Shown here: positions 1 through 9,061 of the stretch, piece by piece | Layout of the letters: every line of letters begins with the position of its first letter | Position numbering within the stretch: the stretch's first letter is position 1 | From: Vibrio sp. ED004 | GTDB lineage: Bacteria > Pseudomonadota > Gammaproteobacteria > Enterobacterales > Vibrionaceae | Length of the DNA stretch: 64,000 nt | Direction of reading: 5' to 3' | NCBI RefSeq assembly: GCF_023206395.1 | Contig: NZ_CP066150.1 | Coordinates: 62,001-126,000, forward strand | Notes under the pieces: generated by a model | The model's database searches: none | Told to the model about the DNA's origin: nothing | Seen by the model: the letters and a program-made list of their open reading frames with translations, nothing else | Program-made: the position numbers and the translations under genes

Positions 1-712
1 TACCGCGACGCTATCTCAGCAGCTTGCCGAACTCGGTAAACGAGTGACTTGTATGGATCTCGATTTCTCGATGGGCGATTTGGATCTGCTACTCAATGTT
101 GAAGGCAACACGGCGTTGGTTGAGCTTTTACAGTATCCAGAAAGATTAGAACCCCTCGTGTTCGAGCGCAGCGGGATCAGTGTGTCACCCGAGCACACGC
201 TCTTTACTGGTTATCTGCCTTTAGACACAACACCATTTTGGCCACAAAAGAGTGCATTCGATCAGTTTACAAAGTTCTGCCTGCAAAGCTCAGACTACTT
301 GTTAATCGACATTCCAACTTATTCATTGCGTGACCAGGTTGGCTTTGAAGCACTAAAAAGTGCCGACATCCGAATAATTGTGGTGGAACCTACGCTCAGC
401 TCGATCCGCAATGCAGGTCAGATAATTAAACGACTTCAAAACCAAGCAGACTCACAAACGATTGTGGTGCTGAACCATTGTAAATCCGATTCTGCATCCC
501 TGATTTCAGCCCATGATGTGAAGAAATCACTCGGTACATCTGTGGATGTCGTGATTCCATTTTTACCAAACCATTTCTTGAGCAAGTCATCGCTTGGTCA
601 ACCGGTCCATAAAGGCAACCGGAAAGTGAAACTCGCCTTTAACTCTCTACTTGAATTGGTCACGGGTGAGCCGCAGCAAGGCAGCCGCCGTTTTTGGAAG
701 CGAGGCGCATAA
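1..712 (+). CDS. tadZ: TadZ/CpaE-like pilus assembly ATPase, 5' truncated by window edge
   Basis: The reading frame is open from base 2 and ends at 712, so only the C-terminal ~236 residues are present and the start lies outside the window. The visible part begins inside a ParA/MinD-like fold: a DLDFSMGDLDLLLNVE segment resembles the region after Walker A in CpaE/TadZ proteins. In the family this protein localises the Tad (Flp) secretion machine at the cell pole. Its stop overlaps the ATG of the next gene (TAATG at 710-714), consistent with translational coupling to tadA. The Walker A region itself cannot be checked because it is off the left edge. Confidence 0.85.
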   Translation, partial: TATLSQQLAELGKRVTCMDLDFSMGDLDLLLNVEGNTALVELLQYPERLEPLVFERSGISVSPEHTLFTGYLPLDTTPFWPQKSAFDQFTKFCLQSSDYLLIDIPTYSLRDQVGFEALKSADIRIIVVEPTLSSIRNAGQIIKRLQNQADSQTIVVLNHCKSDSASLISAHDVKKSLGTSVDVVIPFLPNHFLSKSSLGQPVHKGNRKVKLAFNSLLELVTGEPQQGSRRFWKRGA

Positions 713-2058
713 TGTTTGGTCAGAACACGCAAACCATTGATCCGATTGAAGTGAATAGATCTCTATCGCATAAATCCATGACATCAACACCTTCAGTTCG
801 TGAGTATTATCATGTTATTCATGAAGAAGTAATTAAGGCGATCGACCCATCGGTTGTTGTGAGCTTAAGTGCGTCCGATCTTGAAGCTAGAATTGCCGAA
901 ATGGTGTCAGATATCGTGATCTCTAAGCAGCTACCGCTTGGTCACAAAGACGTCGCTCATTCGGTGGAACAACTGCTCAATGAGTTTCTCGGTTTAGGCC
1001 CACTGCAACCCTTGCTTGAAGATCAAGGCATTACCGACATCATGGTCAATGGTTACCGTGAGGTCTACGTAGAACGTTCTGGGAAATTACAAAAGACAGC
1101 GGTTCAATTTCGTAACGAGGAGCAGCTTCTCAACCTAGCGAGACGCATCGTCAGCAAAGTCGGACGAAGAATCGATGAGTCAAACCCGTTAGTCGATGCT
1201 CGACTGGATGATGGTAGCCGTGTCAATGTGATGATCCCACCGCTGGCGCTGGATGGAACCTACATTTCCATCCGAAAATTCAACGAGAATAAGCTCACAC
1301 TCAGCCAATTGGCGCAGTTTGGCGCAATGTCGAAATCGATGATTAAGCTTATCGATATTATTGTGCGATCTCGCCTGAATGTGCTTGTTGCGGGAGGCAC
1401 TGGTGCAGGTAAAACCACATTGCTCAATGCGATGTCTTTTAGCATTTCACCTCAAGAACGCATCATTACCATCGAGGACACCGCAGAACTGCGTCTACAA
1501 CAACCTCATGTTGTGCGCGCAGAAACTCGCCCTGCCAATGCAGAAGGTTTAACTCCGATTACTCAGCGAGAATTAGTGCGAAATGCGTTACGTATGCGAC
1601 CAGACCGCATCATTTTAGGCGAAGTTCGTGGTGATGAAGCCTTTGAAATGATGCAAGCAATGAACACTGGCCATGATGGTTCACTGTGTACGTTGCACGC
1701 CAACTCGGCGACTGACGCCTTGGTGCGTATGGAAAACATGCTGATGATGAGCCAAGCGACTCTACCTCTGTTCTCATTACGCCGCCAAATCGCAGACACC
1801 ATCGATGTCGTTATCCAAGTCGAAAGAATGCGTGATGGCAAAAGGCGCATTGTTTCGATCACCGAGGTGCAAGGGTTGGAAGGAGAGCAATACATCACTC
1901 AAGACTTGTTCGCCTTCAAGCCATTATCGGAAGATCAACAAGGTAACCTGATTGGCGAATATAAGAGTGCTAAGTGCGTACCGAGCTTCAATGAAAAAGC
2001 TAAGTACCACCAACTCGATGCTCAACTCAGAGTCGCTATGGAGCTTGAAGCCGGATGA
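712..2058 (+). CDS. tadA: TadA/CpaF-type secretion ATPase
   Basis: A 448-residue type II/IV secretion hexameric ATPase that would power Flp pilus assembly from the cytoplasmic face of the inner membrane. Walker [10 protein letters not shown] is visible with Lys near residue 234, followed by the [13 protein letters not shown] Walker B region ([12 protein letters not shown]) and the conserved [14 protein letters not shown] and [13 protein letters not shown] segments. A TTG at 694 could add six residues, but ATG 712 is preferred because GGAAGCGAGG sits at ribosome-binding distance and the ATG overlaps the tadZ stop. It is followed by tadB with a 4-bp ATGA overlap. Length and motifs are normal for the family. 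Confidence 0.95.
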   Translation: MFGQNTQTIDPIEVNRSLSHKSMTSTPSVREYYHVIHEEVIKAIDPSVVVSLSASDLEARIAEMVSDIVISKQLPLGHKDVAHSVEQLLNEFLGLGPLQPLLEDQGITDIMVNGYREVYVERSGKLQKTAVQFRNEEQLLNLARRIVSKVGRRIDESNPLVDARLDDGSRVNVMIPPLALDGTYISIRKFNENKLTLSQLAQFGAMSKSMIKLIDIIVRSRLNVLVAGGTGAGKTTLLNAMSFSISPQERIITIEDTAELRLQQPHVVRAETRPANAEGLTPITQRELVRNALRMRPDRIILGEVRGDEAFEMMQAMNTGHDGSLCTLHANSATDALVRMENMLMMSQATLPLFSLRRQIADTIDVVIQVERMRDGKRRIVSITEVQGLEGEQYITQDLFAFKPLSEDQQGNLIGEYKSAKCVPSFNEKAKYHQLDAQLRVAMELEAG

Positions 2059-2969
2059 TTCTAGTTCTCACTGTTTTCGTTTTGCTGGTCGTGATCGCGT
2101 TGTTCCGTTTGAACTCAAAGCAAGCCATTGTAAATAAGCGCTTGTTGTTAGTCAGTGGTGGTCAGCGATCACTCTCAGCAGACGTTTCAATAAAAAAAAC
2201 TAACCACCAGCGAAACAACAAGCTGCACACTTTCTTCTTACGAGTTAATGCGTTGCTGCCGGTTTGGGATAAATATTTTATTGCCTTATCAGCTGTAGGC
2301 TTCCCGGTGGCGGATCACATGTTATTTCCCCAACTGGCAATGCATCATCAACTATTGGCCGCTGTTGGGCTTTGGTTTGTATGCGCATGTTTCTTGGTGA
2401 TGTATCGCCGAAAAGTGCAGGTAGAGGAATTCGAACAAGGCATCATCAATGTACTGGGCTTAATTTCTAGGGCTGTAGCAGCGGGGCTTTCGGTTCCACA
2501 AGCGATTGAGCAAGTTTCAGAGACACAGCCGGGGCTATTAGGACGTGAGTTCTCTTACATTCGCGATAACTTAGCGCTTGGTTTAAGCCTTCGCCAAAGC
2601 CTCGATGATGCATGTGTTCGCCTTCCTTACAGCAGTTTCCGCTACTTCTCGGTCGCGTTAATCCTGAACCAATCAAATGGTGGCCAACTGCGCGACATTC
2701 TTCAAAGCTTAAGCCGAACCATGCATGACAACCGAGCGATGAGAAAAAAGGTCAAGAGCTTGACCTCAGAGCCTCGTATGACTGCCCTGTTTTTATCTCT
2801 ACTGCCAATTGGTTTATTAGCCGCGATCGCGGTAATGGAACCGACGATGATAGATCGCTTGGTCAATACAAAATCAGGACAAGATGTATTGGTTTATGCG
2901 TTATGCAGCGTCTGCTTGGGAACCCTAGTCTTGAACTCCCTCACTCGTAACAAGAGGTTCTCGTCATGA
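2055..2969 (+). CDS. tadB: TadB inner-membrane platform protein (T2SF domain)
   Basis: A 304-residue membrane protein with an N-terminal hydrophobic segment, a second pair of membrane segments around residues 95-120, a cytoplasmic T2SF/GspF-type domain (ISRAVAAGLSVPQAIEQVSE, LALGLSLRQSLDDAC) and hydrophobic segments at the C-terminus. In Tad systems TadB and TadC form the inner-membrane platform driven by TadA. The start overlaps the tadA stop and the end overlaps the tadC start, both as ATGA, so the three genes are probably translated together. Nothing looks broken. Confidence 0.93.
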   Translation: MILVLTVFVLLVVIALFRLNSKQAIVNKRLLLVSGGQRSLSADVSIKKTNHQRNNKLHTFFLRVNALLPVWDKYFIALSAVGFPVADHMLFPQLAMHHQLLAAVGLWFVCACFLVMYRRKVQVEEFEQGIINVLGLISRAVAAGLSVPQAIEQVSETQPGLLGREFSYIRDNLALGLSLRQSLDDACVRLPYSSFRYFSVALILNQSNGGQLRDILQSLSRTMHDNRAMRKKVKSLTSEPRMTALFLSLLPIGLLAAIAVMEPTMIDRLVNTKSGQDVLVYALCSVCLGTLVLNSLTRNKRFSS

Positions 2970-3817
2970 TCTATGTTGCCTTGCTTCTGTTGGGATGTGC
3001 ATTACTACTCACGCTTATCGCGCACTTATCTTCTTTCAAACGAGATGTTGTAGCCGAGCGACTGACTCGCGTATCGAGCTACTCCTCTAAATACACCGCA
3101 GCTTCAAGTAAATGGCGTTTCCAAGGTGCAAAACCACGACGCCAGAAATTGATCCTCATTGGATGGTTGAACCCGAATGCCGAGATCTATTTTCTTGGCT
3201 TGAGACTACTGGCAATGATGACTGGCTCTATTGCTTGGTATGCCACTCGAATCCAGGTGCTTAGCATCAACTCTGCGGCCGAATGTGTCGCTATCGCCAT
3301 TGTGGTCGGCATCCTGTTCGATCGCCTTCTAGATTGGCGTGTGAACCAAGTCCGAATGCAAATTAGCCGCGTGATTCCTGATGCGGTCGATTTGATGGTG
3401 GTGTGTGTTGCATCAGGTCTGACACTTGAAGCCGTATTTCGCTGTGTCGGTGAAGAGATGCGTTCTATCTCTCCAGCGTTATCACGCGAGTGGTTACTCA
3501 CTGCGACTGAAATCTCGGTTCTTGATTCACCACAAACGGCACTTTCAAACCTAGACAAGCGAGTGCAGCTACCTGACATCAACAATATTGTGACCACCAT
3601 GAATCAAGCGCTTCAATACGGTACGCCTCTCGCAGAGGCATTAAAACTGATTGCCTCTGATAGTCGTCAGTATCACTTTCTTGAGCTCGAAGAGTGGGTA
3701 GGAAAAATACCAGCGAAGATGTCATTTCCCTTGGTGATACTCATCATGATCCCTTTTGTCATCATTGTTGTTGCGCCAATCATGTTAACCCTGAAACATA
3801 CTCTGGGGGGCTTATGA
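2966..3817 (+). CDS. tadC: TadC inner-membrane platform protein (T2SF domain)
   Basis: A 283-residue partner of TadB with a similar topology: an N-terminal membrane segment, two central membrane segments, then a T2SF domain (PDAVDLMVVCVASGLTLEAVF, MNQALQYGTPLAEALK) and a C-terminal hydrophobic helix. Its job in the family is to form the pilus assembly platform in the inner membrane together with TadB. Both ends overlap the neighbouring genes by four bases (ATGA at 2966 and at 3814). Confidence 0.93.
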   Translation: MIYVALLLLGCALLLTLIAHLSSFKRDVVAERLTRVSSYSSKYTAASSKWRFQGAKPRRQKLILIGWLNPNAEIYFLGLRLLAMMTGSIAWYATRIQVLSINSAAECVAIAIVVGILFDRLLDWRVNQVRMQISRVIPDAVDLMVVCVASGLTLEAVFRCVGEEMRSISPALSREWLLTATEISVLDSPQTALSNLDKRVQLPDINNIVTTMNQALQYGTPLAEALKLIASDSRQYHFLELEEWVGKIPAKMSFPLVILIMIPFVIIVVAPIMLTLKHTLGGL

Positions 3818-4554
3818 ACAAGATTTATCTCTTGGGTTTGGCGCTGATTCTAGTTGGCTGCCAATCAACTAGTAATGTTAAAACCGAGACCACTGAAGAT
3901 ATGAAAGTCGCCGAGGTGGCGCTGATGAATGGTAAGCCAGAAAGTGCCATGGATCTTTATAGAAAATTGCTGGCAGCGAATCCCGATGACCCACAGCTGC
4001 TATTGCTGATGGGCTCTGCCGCGAATCAAGCCAGTCGTTATGATGAAGCTCTGCATTACCTACAGCGTGGTATCGAGCTTAACCAATCGAGTGCAATTTA
4101 CAGAGAGCTTGGCCGAGCATGGTTAGCCCTAGGTGAAATAGAGCAAGCCACATCAGCTCTCGAAGAGTCTGTCCGATTGGAAGCGTCAGATGATGTTGCT
4201 CAAAACAGTTTGGGCGTAAGTTACTCGCTCAATAAACAATACTCAAAAGCGCGTGAATCTTACTCACATGCTCTTAGCTTGATGCCATCCAGTAATGAGT
4301 ACCGCAACAACTTAGCCATGGCTTGGATTCTCGATGGAAGGCCAGAGCAAGGGATCCGAATTCTGCACCCGATCTTTGTCCGAGGCGAAGCGAGTGTAAA
4401 ACTCCAACTCAACCTAGCACTGGCTTACGCTCTTTCGGGAGACAGTGATTCAGCGAAAAGTATCGCTCGCGCGCACCTATCTCAACCGGAATACGCCAAC
4501 AATAGCCTGTATTACCAAGAGCTTGCAGCTCAAGCTGATAAAGGAGCACAGTAA
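3814..4554 (+). CDS. tadD: TadD-like TPR lipoprotein
   Basis: A 246-residue lipoprotein: the N-terminus MNKIYLLGLALILVGCQST has a lipobox with Cys16. The mature part is a run of tetratricopeptide repeats (for example ALHYLQRGIELNQSSAIYRE and NSLGVSYSLNKQYSKARES). TadD proteins resemble PilF/PilW pilotins and help assemble the outer-membrane secretin. The open frame extends upstream to 3694, but ATG 3814 is chosen because it gives a signal peptide and overlaps the tadC stop by ATGA. The stop overlaps the next ATG (TAATG at 4552-4556). Confidence 0.9.
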   Translation: MNKIYLLGLALILVGCQSTSNVKTETTEDMKVAEVALMNGKPESAMDLYRKLLAANPDDPQLLLLMGSAANQASRYDEALHYLQRGIELNQSSAIYRELGRAWLALGEIEQATSALEESVRLEASDDVAQNSLGVSYSLNKQYSKARESYSHALSLMPSSNEYRNNLAMAWILDGRPEQGIRILHPIFVRGEASVKLQLNLALAYALSGDSDSAKSIARAHLSQPEYANNSLYYQELAAQADKGAQ

Positions 4555-5003
4555 TGCTCTCTCGTCAGAAAGGGGCGCAGAGCGTCGAGTTTGCAATGTT
4601 GGTGGTACCGTTCCTGATACTGATCATCGGTTTCTTTGAGATCTGCCGCCTGCTGTTGGTCAACATCATCCTTGATGTAGCCGTTAATGCGGGTGTTCGT
4701 GAGGCCAAGACACGGCCGATTAGTCCTATTTCAGACCAAGCTTTTGCCGAGACTATCGCAAAGTTCCCACTGATAGATAAGAGCAAGCTCGTCTTGGATC
4801 CATCGCAGCTATACGCCGAAAACTTCTCAGATTTAGTTAATGAGAAACCGGTATCCAAAAGCAGAGCAGTGTTAGGCGAGTACAAGGTGTCTTACTCATT
4901 TTCATTTGCCTTATTACCTAATCTATCAACTCAGTTTTCTGAGTCTATCGGCAACATGACAACCTTGAAAAGAAAGGTACTGGTTAGTTATGACAACAAA
5001 TAA
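4554..5003 (+). CDS. tadE: TadE-like minor pseudopilin
   Basis: A 149-residue protein with the prepilin-like N-terminus RQKGAQSVEFAMLVVPFLIL, the Gly plus Glu-Phe pattern cleaved by the TadV-type peptidase, followed by a single hydrophobic helix and a polar periplasmic domain. TadE proteins are minor pseudopilins of the Flp machine. A clear ribosome-binding site, AAAGGAGCACAG, precedes the ATG, which overlaps the tadD stop. The gene overlaps the next one by 14 bases. Confidence 0.88.
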   Translation: MLSRQKGAQSVEFAMLVVPFLILIIGFFEICRLLLVNIILDVAVNAGVREAKTRPISPISDQAFAETIAKFPLIDKSKLVLDPSQLYAENFSDLVNEKPVSKSRAVLGEYKVSYSFSFALLPNLSTQFSESIGNMTTLKRKVLVSYDNK

Positions 5004-5550
5004 AACACCTCGAAAAAAACAAGCGGGTTCAGCAGCGATTGAATTCCCCTTCGTTGTACTCGCACTCATGATCATTTTGTGGGGACTTGTTGCTACCTAC
5101 CGCTTATTCAACCTACAGACTCAGCTCGACAACGTGGCATATAACCTAGTCAACGCCGTTTCACTAACGCAACTGAAACCAGAGCAAGGCCCAAACGGAT
5201 TACCTAATACGTTAAAGGATCAGCTTCTCGATCTCGCCGAACGTTATCTTCCGCAAGACATCAAGCGCAGCGATATTGGGCTGGTACTTGAAAGCCGTGT
5301 ATTTGATACCACTACTTCGAACTGGGAATACAAGAACATCCATGCCGGGATCACCTGCCAAAAGTACACACCCATCGATCAACTAGAGACACTTATCGTT
5401 GAGGGAAGCGGCGACCCTGCGTTAGTTGGAAGACCATCCACCTTGGTTCAACTCACTTTATGTGTGAATACACCGTTTGACTACAAGCGGCTCGATCTTC
5501 CTAAAACACTCTCAAGTTCATCAGTTGTGATAGGAAAGCATTATGGTTAA
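4990..5550 (+). CDS. tadF: TadF-like minor pseudopilin
   Basis: A 186-residue protein whose N-terminus after a short basic stretch reads QAGSAAIEFPFVVLALMIIL, the same Gly...Glu-Phe prepilin signature as the preceding gene, then one membrane helix and a periplasmic domain with two cysteines (ITCQKY and LTLCVN) that could form a disulfide. Assignment to TadF rather than a second TadE rests on position between tadE and tadG and on length. Overlaps its neighbours by 14 and 8 bases. Confidence 0.8.
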   Translation: MTTNKTPRKKQAGSAAIEFPFVVLALMIILWGLVATYRLFNLQTQLDNVAYNLVNAVSLTQLKPEQGPNGLPNTLKDQLLDLAERYLPQDIKRSDIGLVLESRVFDTTTSNWEYKNIHAGITCQKYTPIDQLETLIVEGSGDPALVGRPSTLVQLTLCVNTPFDYKRLDLPKTLSSSSVVIGKHYG

Positions 5551-6766
5551 ACCAATATTCGGCAGCATTGCGCTTAAAAAGCAGCAAGGCTCCATGACCA
5601 TTTCATTCTTGGCGTTACTGTTTCCAGCGCTTTTCATCGCTGTTGGCACCCTGATGATCTCCGCACAAGTGATGGTTTCAAATCGAGCAGCGCAAGCCGC
5701 CGATTCGGCCGCATTAGCGTGTGCTTTTGCTGACACAGCCACACTCCCAATGATGCGGGCTTACCAAGAGTACTATAAGCCAACCCTAAAAGGTGTGAGT
5801 GGATTAACACCACAAAACCAAGGATCAAGCTGTCGTATTAGCCTTGGTTATTCATTGTCACCGTTACTGCCCAACTTTGAATATGAAAGCTACGCAAAAA
5901 AAGTAACGGCGACAGGTGGTGGTTATAAAGGTGTAGTTGAAAGCAAGCACTCTTCGATTCCAACAGAGCTGGTTTTAGTCCTTGATGTGTCTGGATCGAT
6001 GGGTTCAAACATCCAGTCGTTGAAATCCATTTTGTCCGATGCTTTGAATACGATTCAATCTCAGAGTAGGAATGCTAACGATTTAGATTCTGTAAGCATT
6101 TCAATCGTTCCTTTCGACTCTGGAGTCGCAGCGCAGCGCCCACCTTGGATATCCAAAGAAGCGGCAGGAATCTACTGTATTGATGGGCTTAGCTATCGCA
6201 ATGGCAATTTTTCTGCGGCACAGACCGTCGACAACCTAGCGACGCTGCACTCAGAACGCCCTGTGAAGTTTACACCTCCAAGCCAATGGTTAAGCGACTG
6301 TAACCAAGATTCACCAATGCTGCCATTAACCAGCGTCTTTTCTCGCGTCCAAAACTCGATAAACAACCTAACGGCGAATGGCGGCACTCGCTCTTTTCAC
6401 GGTTTGTTATGGGGAGTGAGACAGCTGATCCCGAGCTGGCAACAAGCATGGGGAATCAACGTAAGTACAGTACCTGAAACCAGAAGAAAGCTGGTGCTCT
6501 TCACCGATGGTGCTGACGAGGGAGACACGTTTGACCAACTGGTTAACGCTGGGTTCTGTACTACCGCAATCAATCAATATGGCATCGAAATGAACTTCAT
6601 CGGCTATGGCGTCAGCTCGTCTCGAATCGCCCAATTCGAGCGTTGCGCAGGGAATCCATCACGTGTGTTTAGTGCCACGAATACCGTCCAACTCAACGAG
6701 TATTTTTCCGACATTCTCGCCGTTGAATACTCGGCAACCATCAAACTCACTCAAGCATCTAATTAG
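5543..6766 (+). CDS. tadG: TadG-like protein with von Willebrand A domain
   Basis: A 407-residue protein with one N-terminal membrane helix (QQGSMTISFLALLFPALFIA, a TadE/G-like leader lacking the Glu) followed by a large VWA domain. The metal-ion-dependent adhesion motif DVSGSMGSN is present with Asp148, Ser150 and Ser152. TadG is the last gene of the tad operon here and its product probably anchors or supports the pilus at the envelope. An AT-rich inverted repeat (6758-6765 and 6774-6781) overlaps its end, but there is no T-run, so read-through into the redox operon at 6824 is possible. Confidence 0.88.
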   Translation: MVKPIFGSIALKKQQGSMTISFLALLFPALFIAVGTLMISAQVMVSNRAAQAADSAALACAFADTATLPMMRAYQEYYKPTLKGVSGLTPQNQGSSCRISLGYSLSPLLPNFEYESYAKKVTATGGGYKGVVESKHSSIPTELVLVLDVSGSMGSNIQSLKSILSDALNTIQSQSRNANDLDSVSISIVPFDSGVAAQRPPWISKEAAGIYCIDGLSYRNGNFSAAQTVDNLATLHSERPVKFTPPSQWLSDCNQDSPMLPLTSVFSRVQNSINNLTANGGTRSFHGLLWGVRQLIPSWQQAWGINVSTVPETRRKLVLFTDGADEGDTFDQLVNAGFCTTAINQYGIEMNFIGYGVSSSRIAQFERCAGNPSRVFSATNTVQLNEYFSDILAVEYSATIKLTQASN

Positions 6767-6823
6767 CACTTCTTAATTAGAAACACTGAATTTTAAACAC
6801 AATTAAAAACAATGGAGAACAAC

Positions 6824-7288
6824 ATGTTTACACGAGCCTTAGCGTTATTGGCGCTGTGCCTTTGTTTACCTGCATTAGCTTATCAAGAAGGCGATTCTTT
6901 ATCACCAGACGTTATCGAGAAACTGCAACTAAACAACGATGAGCTGACCATTATCGACTTCTTTGCAGAGTGGTGTGTCTCTTGCCGTGAAGAGCTACCG
7001 GAAGTCAATCAACTCTACACCGAACTCAAAGGCACAGGCGTCACATTTAAAGGCGTCGATGTTGATGAAGATGTTGATGTTGGCTTGGCGTTTCAAAAGC
7101 AGCTAGGGCTGGAATTCCCTGTTGTTAACGACCCTGAACAGGCGTTGATTGCCGAGTTCAAGCCGATCGGCATGCCTGCGCTTTACTACATCTATCAAGG
7201 CAAGGTTATCAAGATTCGCTTTGGTGCCATTAACCACATTGGCGACGTCATTACTGACGACCTCACCAAGATGGGAGTGCAACTGTAA
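6824..7288 (+). CDS. TlpA/ResA-like periplasmic thioredoxin
   Basis: A 154-residue exported thioredoxin-fold protein. It has a signal peptide (MFTRALALLALCLCLPALA), then the fold with active site FFAEWCVSCREE (Cys51 and Cys54) and the cis-proline loop IGMPALYYI. It is likely a periplasmic thiol reductase that receives electrons from the DsbD encoded four genes downstream. An in-frame ATG at 6812 exists, but ATG 6824 has GGAG at the right distance and gives a cleaner signal peptide. Its TAA overlaps the next ATG (TAATG). First gene of a five-gene run. Its substrate is not known; the Cys-tailed protein encoded next is the obvious candidate (inference). Confidence 0.85.
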   Translation: MFTRALALLALCLCLPALAYQEGDSLSPDVIEKLQLNNDELTIIDFFAEWCVSCREELPEVNQLYTELKGTGVTFKGVDVDEDVDVGLAFQKQLGLEFPVVNDPEQALIAEFKPIGMPALYYIYQGKVIKIRFGAINHIGDVITDDLTKMGVQL

Positions 7289-7785
7289 TGCTAAACAAAG
7301 TCACCCTTATTGGGCTACTCGCTATTCCAATGACCGCAAACGCAGCTCTGGAACTCGACCTTAGTGGTTTAGGCAAAAAGCCCGTTGAACAACAAGCCAA
7401 CGATAGCGGGACAAGCGAAGGCCCAATCATTGAAGAAGAGATCATCTCCAGCACTGTTTATTCAAGTGGCGGTGATTATTCAAACCCAGAAGCAAAACGT
7501 GCAACCAGACGAAATATTGAAATGGTGAAGCCCAAGGCAAAGCAACTGGTCATCGAAGAGAAAGCACCAGAAGTAAGCAACGAACCCTCTGCTCTGGCTT
7601 TCGTCGATGAGTTTCTTGGTATTGAACCAGTAAAGCCTTGGGAAAAAGGCACATTGGCTCAAAAAGAGATGAAACCCGGTGGCCCAGTACCTGAGTTCGA
7701 CGTCTTTTCTGAAAAGGTCTTCGCTTACAAACAAGGTTCCGTCGGCGGCAGTGGTGTTGGTGGCGGTGGCTGTGGTTGTAACTAA
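7288..7785 (+). CDS. DUF4266-domain exported protein with Cys-rich glycine tail
   Basis: A 165-residue exported protein. A signal peptide (MLNKVTLIGLLAIPMTANA) is followed by about 90 residues of low-complexity, charged sequence and then a DUF4266-like C-terminus: PWEKGTLAQKEMKPGG, an FDVFSEKVFAYKQG stretch and the tail SGVGGGGCGCN. The only two cysteines in the protein are 162 and 164 in that tail. Typical DUF4266 proteins, as I recall them, are much shorter and lipid-anchored; here there is a normal signal peptide and a long N-terminal extension. Function is unestablished. The genomic neighbours (thioredoxin, DUF3570 barrel, ApbE-like, DsbD) point to periplasmic thiol, metal or flavin chemistry at the CxC tail. 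Confidence 0.8.
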   Translation: MLNKVTLIGLLAIPMTANAALELDLSGLGKKPVEQQANDSGTSEGPIIEEEIISSTVYSSGGDYSNPEAKRATRRNIEMVKPKAKQLVIEEKAPEVSNEPSALAFVDEFLGIEPVKPWEKGTLAQKEMKPGGPVPEFDVFSEKVFAYKQGSVGGSGVGGGGCGCN

Positions 7786-7834
7786 CCGAACCATCAACGA
7801 ACAAATCAGTATTTAAAAACAAAATAAGAAAAAA

Positions 7835-9061
7835 ATGAAAAAACTACCAATTACGCTGCTCAGTGCAGCGGCAGTGGCTAACGTGGCATTAGCTGAAGAT
7901 CATATCTCTGTTCACTACCTTAGCTATGAGGAATACGATGACAGAGTATCAGCCAACGACACCATGGTTTCGATTGAGAAAAGCATCGGCTTAGATTGGA
8001 CATTAAACGCAGAAATAAGCTACGACAGTGTTTCCGGAGCTTCACCAGCATGGGGGCCGACGACACCTCCCGCGTCCAATGCCGATCAAATCAATCGCGC
8101 CTTGAAAACTCAACAAGCACAAGACAAAACCAACGAAGTGATTCGTGCGGGGTACGATCCTCACCGTAGTGGTTATGAAATCCAAAAAGTAGGACTTGAA
8201 GACACCAGAAAATCCATCAGCTTGAGCGCGACCTATCGCGACACCTTACGTAACGAATGGACCCTCGGTGGTAATGCCTCACAAGAAGAAGATTATGAAA
8301 GCCTTGGTATCAATGGTAAAGGTTTAGTCTATGCCGACAGCGCGAAAAACCGTTCGTACAGCTTAGGTGGCTCAGCCCTTTTCGATAAGACTCAAGCGTT
8401 CGGCAAATACTCTCTGGGCTCATCCAATAGCCAGAGCTGGGAAGATATTTTCACTGGTAGCTTGGAAGCTGGTTTATCACAAACCTTCACGCCTAATTTA
8501 TATAGCATTTTTACCGCTTATGCGGGTTACCGCAGTGGCTATTTAAGCAATCACTATTTAACGGTTCTGCGTGAAGTTGATATCAATGACGACGGTAAAA
8601 TCGATGATGACGAAGTGTTCTTAGGGCAAGATTCTCGACCAGACACACGACTCTCTGGCGGTATTAATCTCCAAGCCTTTTACTCACTGTCCGATAGCCT
8701 AAAAATCCGACCAAGATACAAATGGTTCATGGATGATTGGGGCGTGATGTCTCACCAGTTAGGCGGCAAATTATCTTGGCGTGTGAGCGAATGGCTAACA
8801 TTAGCACCGGGCTATTTCTGGTACACACAAGACGCGGCCGATTTTTATCGCGATCCAAGCAGTGCAGATCCTTCTTTTGCCTCAACAGGTTATGCCACTT
8901 CTGACCTTCGCTTAGGTAACTTCACAGCCAATGCTTATGAACTGGGTGCGAGTATTAAGGTACATAAGAAATTACGCTTGAATGCGCTTGCGGCGTATTA
9001 CGAGCAGAGCAACGGTTTTGAAGCTCAATGGTGGGCGGTTGGAGCAACCTATGAGTTCTAA
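7835..9061 (+). CDS. DUF3570 outer-membrane beta-barrel protein
   Basis: A 408-residue protein with a signal peptide (cut near ALA20), many alternating amphipathic strands and a terminal aromatic strand ending in TYEF, typical of an outer-membrane barrel. It matches the DUF3570 pattern, a family that co-occurs with DUF4266 and ApbE. Near the N-terminus is D64-S-V-S-G-A-S70, resembling the D-x-x-[ST]-G-A-[ST] sequence that ApbE enzymes flavinylate. A perfect EF-hand-type loop, DINDDGKIDDDE (8579-8614), lies mid-protein. Separated by 49 bases from the DUF4266 gene; its last 11 bases overlap the ApbE-like gene. No function is established for the family to my knowledge. Confidence 0.8.
   Translation: MKKLPITLLSAAAVANVALAEDHISVHYLSYEEYDDRVSANDTMVSIEKSIGLDWTLNAEISYDSVSGASPAWGPTTPPASNADQINRALKTQQAQDKTNEVIRAGYDPHRSGYEIQKVGLEDTRKSISLSATYRDTLRNEWTLGGNASQEEDYESLGINGKGLVYADSAKNRSYSLGGSALFDKTQAFGKYSLGSSNSQSWEDIFTGSLEAGLSQTFTPNLYSIFTAYAGYRSGYLSNHYLTVLREVDINDDGKIDDDEVFLGQDSRPDTRLSGGINLQAFYSLSDSLKIRPRYKWFMDDWGVMSHQLGGKLSWRVSEWLTLAPGYFWYTQDAADFYRDPSSADPSFASTGYATSDLRLGNFTANAYELGASIKVHKKLRLNALAAYYEQSNGFEAQWWAVGATYEF

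Noticed and set aside
3694..3813. Longer N-terminus for the TadD lipoprotein
   Set aside because: It would overlap tadC by 120 bases and bury the lipobox signal peptide inside the protein.
6758..6781. Terminator between tadG and the redox operon
   Set aside because: The inverted repeat is AT-rich and lacks a T-run, so I do not call it a terminator; the two operons may be partly co-transcribed.
7480..7822. Two minus-strand frames antisense to the DUF4266 gene
   Set aside because: They are shadows of the Gly- and Lys-rich coding sequence on the plus strand.
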